Shown: in pieces, positions 58,353-64,000 of the stretch
Position numbering within the stretch: position 1 is the stretch's first letter
Layout of the letters: each line of letters opens with the position of its first letter
Assembly (NCBI RefSeq): GCF_910589235.1
Contig: NC_060962.1
Coordinates: 1,893,732-1,957,731 of the forward strand
Length of the DNA: 64,000 bases
Direction of reading: 5' to 3'
Origin: Vespa crabro
Taxonomy: Eukaryota; Arthropoda; Insecta; Hymenoptera; Vespidae
The notes under the pieces: model-generated
The model's input: the letters and a program-made list of their open reading frames with translations, nothing else
The model's database searches: none
What the model was told of the DNA's origin: nothing
Position numbers and translations under genes: made by a program

Positions 58353-58690
58353 TACAAAAAAGCTTCACGAGATCTTCGTAATTAAGCCTGCACGGCTTGT
58401 TAAACGTTCTACTTTCTCTAAGTACTTCTTATGTATTTATATATATATGTACTCACATACGATTGTGAGTAAGTAATTAATGAATTCTGTGATGCCATAT
58501 ATAACAAATTTTTCCTCTTAACTGGAATATTAATAAATTTTGAAAGTTTTAAAAAGTCCTCGTAAGTGGATGTATAACCAGGATCGCTGAGCAATTTTGG
58601 TAATGGCACTGCAGTTCGGAGTATTGCACTCTGAACAAAAAAGTGAAGCACCAGGCCATGAGCCAACGACTCTCTTTCTCTTTCTTTTTC

Positions 58691-58693
<3 letters not shown>

Positions 58694-58736
<43 letters not shown>

Positions 58737-58745
58737 TCTATCTAT
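58694..58745. repeat. (CT)n microsatellite
   Basis: CT repeat, opposite in strand composition to the GA tract 350 bp upstream. Confidence 0.92.
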
Positions 58746-60559
58746 CTCTTTTTTTTCTATCTCATTTTGCTGAGAATACAAATTTTTATCTATAACCTGT
58801 GCATACATTGTTCACGTTAATAATCAAACAAGCCATTCGTCTATCCTTTCGTTTATTACTATCTCTGACGATTAACTCATGACTACAAAAAAAAAGAAAT
58901 TAACTTCTCTCTAGTGTAATCACATTACTATGTCCATTGCAGTCTTTTTATCGATTAATTAAAATTTTTGTCGATCTCTGCTTCTCGACGATCTCGGATA
59001 TTTGATAATTTGAGTTCTCTTTTCCTTTGTTCTTTTCTTCAACATTTTGATTTAACATCTCAAAATGGCACCGAGTTCCTTGCATACTTTCGATATTAAC
59101 GGCTGTATATATGTCCGCATTACGAACAGCTGCGAGCTGAGATCGTAAATGCCGAGAAATCTCTAAAAAAGCAAAGAGCTCGAAGTAAAATGACGATCGA
59201 GCGAGTTCGAGTAATAAAACCTGCAGCGGTGGAAATGCAGTTTGAATTTAAGCGATTACTTTGCGGATGAAGTCAGAAAAGTTTCCTGCTATTACGCACC
59301 CTCGAACTTCTTATTCACAGCCGATCTCATTGGCTGTTACTTTATTACTTTCATCTCCATATCCTCCTTTAGACTCCATTATTCTATTCTACCATTCTTC
59401 TCGTACAATTTTATAGCACTGTGAAAAAAATATTTTCCATTTTATTTGATAAAGACACTCTCAAAATATATTTTCACGATATTGCTGAATCAAGATTTAT
59501 CATTGATATCTGTAATAAGAGTGATTGATTTTTTTTCACGTAATTCGAACGATTTATGAATGGAAAAAAAAGAATTATTATTAATACCTCGAATGTTAAA
59601 AAAAAAAAACACTTTCAATGTAGCTACAGTTCATTTTGTTCTTTAACTCTTTGAAATAATAAAAAAAAAAAAAGAATAAAACACATTTAGAAAACTAAAT
59701 TTTTTAAACCATTTTTTTGCGGCATTGTGTAAACGATAATATTAATTTTTTTGTTCGTCTAGTTGCGGTTTATAATACTTAATCAAACAGTAGAAATTAT
59801 ATTAGTAGCGTTATCTATTTCAAAGTGGAAGCATGTATACATACGTATTTGGAATTTCGTTGCCAAAATTTATCCCAAGCTCAACGTGCAACATATACAG
59901 AGTTCGTAACAATAATTTATCAGCCTTACCGCTCGACGACGTCGACGTTTCCTTAGATATTTATGATCGATTGCTTTCTAATCTATTGTAAGGCATACAT
60001 AAGGCCATACAACGATGAAAATTATTTCTATGAGAATGATATATTTATATATTTATTTTTTTCTTTAACATATCATAATCAAATATTTAAAAAATTGTTA
60101 ATATTTTTCGTTAACAAAAAAAAAAAGAAAAAGACACGTTTATATACCTATTAAAGAATAATCATAAATATGTATTATCTTGACGGAAGATTTACAATAA
60201 AATCGACTTGTTTTCCACATTGATAACAATATAAATATGAACACGTTCATGTATTGTAACGATTAATATCGTGTAATGTATTGATTATCCGCAAGCACCC
60301 CGAGAACAGAAGCAATCAGCGCTAATAATAGGAACGAGGAGCAAGCCTCTATTATCCAATTTCTGCTATTATCGAAGTTGGTTCGTTCACTCGGTTTATC
60401 GCGATCAAGTAGTCGCTTATGAAATTATTTGTTCTTTTATCGAACGTTTTTCTTCGTTTAATTGAACTTTTTCAAAAAAAAGAGGAAGAAAAAGAAAGAC
60501 AAAAAGAACAAAAGAAAAAAGAAAAAACACTTACAACAGTTACATATTTTATTTTATTC

Positions 60560-60563
<4 letters not shown>

Positions 60564-60605
<42 letters not shown>
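60564..60605. repeat. (AAT)n microsatellite
   Basis: About 14 AAT units. Confidence 0.93.
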
Positions 60606-61026
60606 TTTAAAAAGTTTAAAGCGTTCGTATGGAAAAGATAAGACATATGCAGAAAAGAAGAAAAGAAAATAAGAAGAAACGAGAATCGTATCTTGGAAAT
60701 TACTTTGCCATCTACTCATATACATCTTGGTATGAAAAAAAGAAACCGAAGAACGAGAGAGAATGAGAAAGATTAGAAAGAAACGGAGATAGAAGAAAGA
60801 AAATCAGAAAACGAAGAAGAATCTAAGAAAAGAGACTACGTTTCTCTACGACTTGTAAGTTTCTTGATGGATCCCCTTTTTCCTCACTCCATCTCAGCGT
60901 CTCATAGGGATTTTCCATAACAAATTGCACTTTCCGCGTATTTCATTTCAATACGGTAAGATTCTGAATAAAGGAAAAACTTCACTGTGTCGTCAGTGTT
61001 TTTCTCTCTTTCTTCTTTTTCTTCTC

Positions 61027-61028
<2 letters not shown>

Positions 61029-61080
<52 letters not shown>
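61029..61080. repeat. (CT)n microsatellite
   Basis: CT repeat ending CTGTC. Confidence 0.93.
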
Positions 61081-61081
<1 letters not shown>

Positions 61082-61368
61082 TTTTCTTTCTCTCTTCCTC
61101 TCTTTCATTTTTTGTCTTTCTTGATTCAATTCAAGTTATTATGCATTATTTCTTCTCAAAGCTGGTCTCATCTATGAGAAAGCCGATGAATTCTTTAGAA
61201 TATATACGAACGAACTGCATATTTGCGAAAACAAAATAACAACTATAATCCTTTTAAGAAGAGGATTATCCTCAGGAATGAATATTTTTGTTGGCTTTGC
61301 ATTTCTCCTATGACTATAAGTTCTGAATTTCCTATCAAATTTGGTTAATAATTCCAACGAATTTACAT

Positions 61369-61372
<4 letters not shown>

Positions 61373-61430
<58 letters not shown>
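61373..61430. repeat. (TA)n microsatellite
   Basis: Longest pure TA run of the window, nearly 30 units. Confidence 0.95.
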
Positions 61431-61431
<1 letters not shown>

Positions 61432-63205
61432 TGAACTAATTCGTACATAGATAAATGATAAGATAGCGAAATTTTATTGAGAATACAATAATTTTGGAAA
61501 GAGTTTATTTTAAATAGTTCGTCCTATATAAATGAAACAATAACAAACAACAAAATACATCATGATTTCGATAGAGAACACTTGCCTCTAGCTCACTATG
61601 TTTCTCTGTTCTAACTGATAAGATACGAAGAATCAATAGTCTCACTATATTTTACTGACATGAGAAGTTTACTATTGTACGTATCGTTATTGTTCGATTT
61701 GACAGAGGAACGAAGAGGATGGTTCTTTCGTTATCGATACACACTAACGGAAGTCCGTACAGGACGTACGACGTTTCCAATATCCGCATCATTTCGATAC
61801 ACATTTCTCCCCATACGATCCTCTCTTTGAGGCACTTTCGTGAGACGCCATTTTGCAGATTTTCTAGTCTATCGTATTTCATACCATTTTCTTTCTCGAT
61901 TCGCTAATAGTCCCTTCATTTTTTCTCAATTCTTCTTCGAATATTCTTCCATTATTATATTAAACAAATTCTAAGCTTGCGTTTCTTTCTTATAGATTAA
62001 TAATAAACGATCACGAGTTTAACATTAATTAGAAATTTCAAACAAATATTGTGTCTTACAGATCTTAAAGTTCGAGCGAGTATAGTGAACGAAACCGTAC
62101 ATAAATTGTATACAAAATGAACGTAGTCGTTGCTTTGAAACGATACAAGTTGAATTAGGAAAGGTAGTAAATACTAGCAAACCACGTTCGTACTATCCTC
62201 CGGTTAATTCGTAATCTTACCAGTAGGTAGAAAAGAAGATACGTGGAAGACCGGTTTAGCTCTTACCCTTTATCTCATCCTATACCTTGCACCATATCAT
62301 CCAGTCACGGTCGGCGTATGTTTGAATAATACGCGGATTAAAACCGAGCAACCGAGCTCAGAATTTACAGAATATTTTATACATTAAATGTCCACCGTGT
62401 TCTCATAGTTACTAACTACATAGTTACTATATATGCATATACATCCCTTTTCTTCATATCACGTACCTTATATTACATTCAGACATTCAGATGGAATTAT
62501 TTTTAAAATATTAAGATACAATCATTACATTAAAAAAAAAAATTACGTCTTCACGTAAATCCGCTAAAAATTCATTAATCGCTTCGATTATTAAATGGAA
62601 CATAAATTTTTTCTTTTATTGTGAAACAAAGAAATTTTTTATATTTTTACATTTGATATTATTATACACGAATAATTCACGAAAGCTTTTAAGAAAAATA
62701 AAGAACAACAAAAGAATCTACTTTCCTCTCTTTTTCGATTAATGAATGAGAGGAAAGTCACTTCGCTTTGTTACGTGAGACCGTTAAAATTTTAACGAAC
62801 GTTCCAAGTTCAATTTTCCAACGCTCCCAGTCGCGAACTACCCTCATCCCTTGTGGAAAGAGAGTAAACGGAAAACTTGCGAAGACTGTCTCTCTCCTAC
62901 CCTTTAGTTCGATTAATTTCCTCGGAAATGAGTTAGTTTCAATAAATTTGAATTTCAAATCATTCGATTCATTGATATAAGACATCAACACACGGAACAC
63001 AAGAACACAGTTAATTGATAGCCGTGAAATTGTTTCTTTTTCTACTATTATTAAATGCGGCTTCCATGAGCCATTTTCTATGAGCTAGTATGATAAAAGC
63101 ACGGTTGCACGACCACATACAAAACTTATGCGCTGTCTTTCGCGCGAACGCCTACAAAGCTTTGTACAGCGGGAATACCAAATGACCAACGAAATTGCTT
63201 TAATC

Positions 63206-63209
<4 letters not shown>

Positions 63210-63254
<45 letters not shown>

Positions 63255-63296
63255 TCTCTCTCTCTCTCTCTTTTACTCTCTCACTCTCTCTCTTGC
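63210..63296. repeat. (CT)n imperfect microsatellite
   Basis: CT tract interrupted twice by TTTTA. Confidence 0.92.
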
Positions 63297-63378
63297 CTCT
63301 TTTTTCTCTATAATATACTCGTCTTCGACTTTTAGTTCGTCGTATGAATGATATTACCTACTCTATTTCTAGATGTAT

Positions 63379-63399
63379 CTCTCTTTCTCTTTCTCTCTT

Positions 63400-63452
<53 letters not shown>
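63379..63452. repeat. (CT)n microsatellite
   Basis: CT tract about 85 bp after the previous one. Confidence 0.92.
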
Positions 63453-63454
<2 letters not shown>

Positions 63455-63721
63455 ATTCGTTCTCTCTATTGTTCATCCCTTTCTCGTGCCAGTTATAAAA
63501 GAATTCTCAGACACGTCATTGAACGTTAAACTCGTACGTCGTAAATTTTTTAATAGTGTAAGACAGACGACACTTCGAAGTACTGTGAGAATTTTAGAAT
63601 ATTCATTCAGGAATGATAAAGAGAAAAGTTGCAAAAAAGATGAAAGAAATTTTACTATACTGCATTCATTCATTCAGTGTTTTGTGTCGGAAGAGAAAAA
63701 GACAGAGAGAGAGAAAGAGAA

Positions 63722-63754
<33 letters not shown>

Positions 63755-63918
63755 AAAGACATTCAATGATGAAATTTCGCTCCTAACGTTGGTTCAATTT
63801 CTTACAGATTTTTATGATTTTCTTCGAATAGATAAAAATGTTGGATAATAATCGAATGAAAAAAGTGTCAATTGTATAATCACACATTTTCATGTTCTCT
63901 TTTAATATGAGCCAGAAG

Positions 63919-63994
<76 letters not shown>
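63919..63994. repeat. Compound (CT)n(TA)n microsatellite at the window end
   Basis: CT repeat passing directly into TA repeat. Confidence 0.93.
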
Positions 63995-63997
<3 letters not shown>

Positions 63998-64000
63998 CTC

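Larger units (their letters stand above)
50435..64000. other. Fur1 3' UTR and 13 kb without a recognised gene
   Basis: No coding sequence recognised on either strand. A purine-rich GGA tract (50544-50600) lies in the presumed 3' UTR. Further on are microsatellites, an imperfect direct repeat (55960-56144), a short tandem duplication (55241-55282) and one TATA-like promoter candidate (54719). The longer open frames are driven by CT/GA repeats. Confidence 0.55.

Noticed and set aside
58418..58808. Minus-strand frames of 82 and 92 codons around the CT tract
   Set aside because: One is GA-repeat read-through and the other has no recognisable similarity or exon signals.

Overview
The window is nuclear DNA of an insect. 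It is AT-rich, has short spliced exons in long introns, and is saturated with (GA)n/(CT)n, (TA)n and trinucleotide microsatellites. The style, and a small mariner-type element at 4150-4282, suggest a hymenopteran such as a wasp, bee or ant. That assignment is inference, because no species marker was recognised. I see no prokaryotic, viral, CRISPR, rRNA or tRNA features.

Three protein-coding genes can be reconstructed exon by exon. On the minus strand there are two tandem, same-orientation paralogues of the axonemal outer-arm dynein intermediate chain DNAI2, a WD-repeat protein of motile cilia and sperm flagella. Copy A spans 1-3078; its first six coding exons are complete and the seventh runs off the left edge. 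Copy B spans 8877-16741, with ten coding exons giving about 893 residues. Their first seven coding exons have matching boundaries and phases, so they arose by duplication of an intron-containing gene. Copy B carries a long charged C-terminal tail.

On the plus strand, 19635-50434 holds most of a furin-type proprotein convertase (furin-like protease 1, Fur1). It has the end of the prodomain with an RSKR maturation site, the full subtilisin-like domain with Asp, His, Asn and Ser in place, and a P domain with an RGD motif. The end of the P domain is encoded twice, in alternative exons alpha (31718-32484) and beta (36624). Alpha ends in a basic, Thr/Pro-rich tail with no membrane segment. Beta either reads through to its own stop after a short hydrophobic stretch, or splices from an internal donor at 36908 over 13 kb to exon gamma. 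Gamma encodes a Cys-rich repeat, a transmembrane helix and a cytoplasmic tail ending in SDSE. The exons for the signal peptide and most of the prodomain were not found, so the 5' end is either beyond the left edge (with the dynein genes perhaps nested in a first intron) or in unrecognised small exons.

Layout: 1-3078 dynein copy A; 3079-8876 intergenic, with the mariner-like element and microsatellites; 8877-16741 dynein copy B; 16742-19634 no recognised gene; 19635-30053 Fur1 catalytic and P-domain core; 31718-37171 alternative 3' exons; 36909-49994 a 13-kb Fur1 intron with a GC-rich hairpin and several microsatellites; 49995-50434 Fur1 membrane-anchor exon; 50435-64000 Fur1 3' UTR and then about 13 kb with no recognised gene.

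I found no wholly new biological system. The most interesting points are the alternative Fur1 termini that would switch a protease between soluble and membrane-anchored forms, the splice-site oddities of Fur1 (a GC donor, a decoy acceptor, GA tracts beside acceptors), and the tandem DNAI2 pair.
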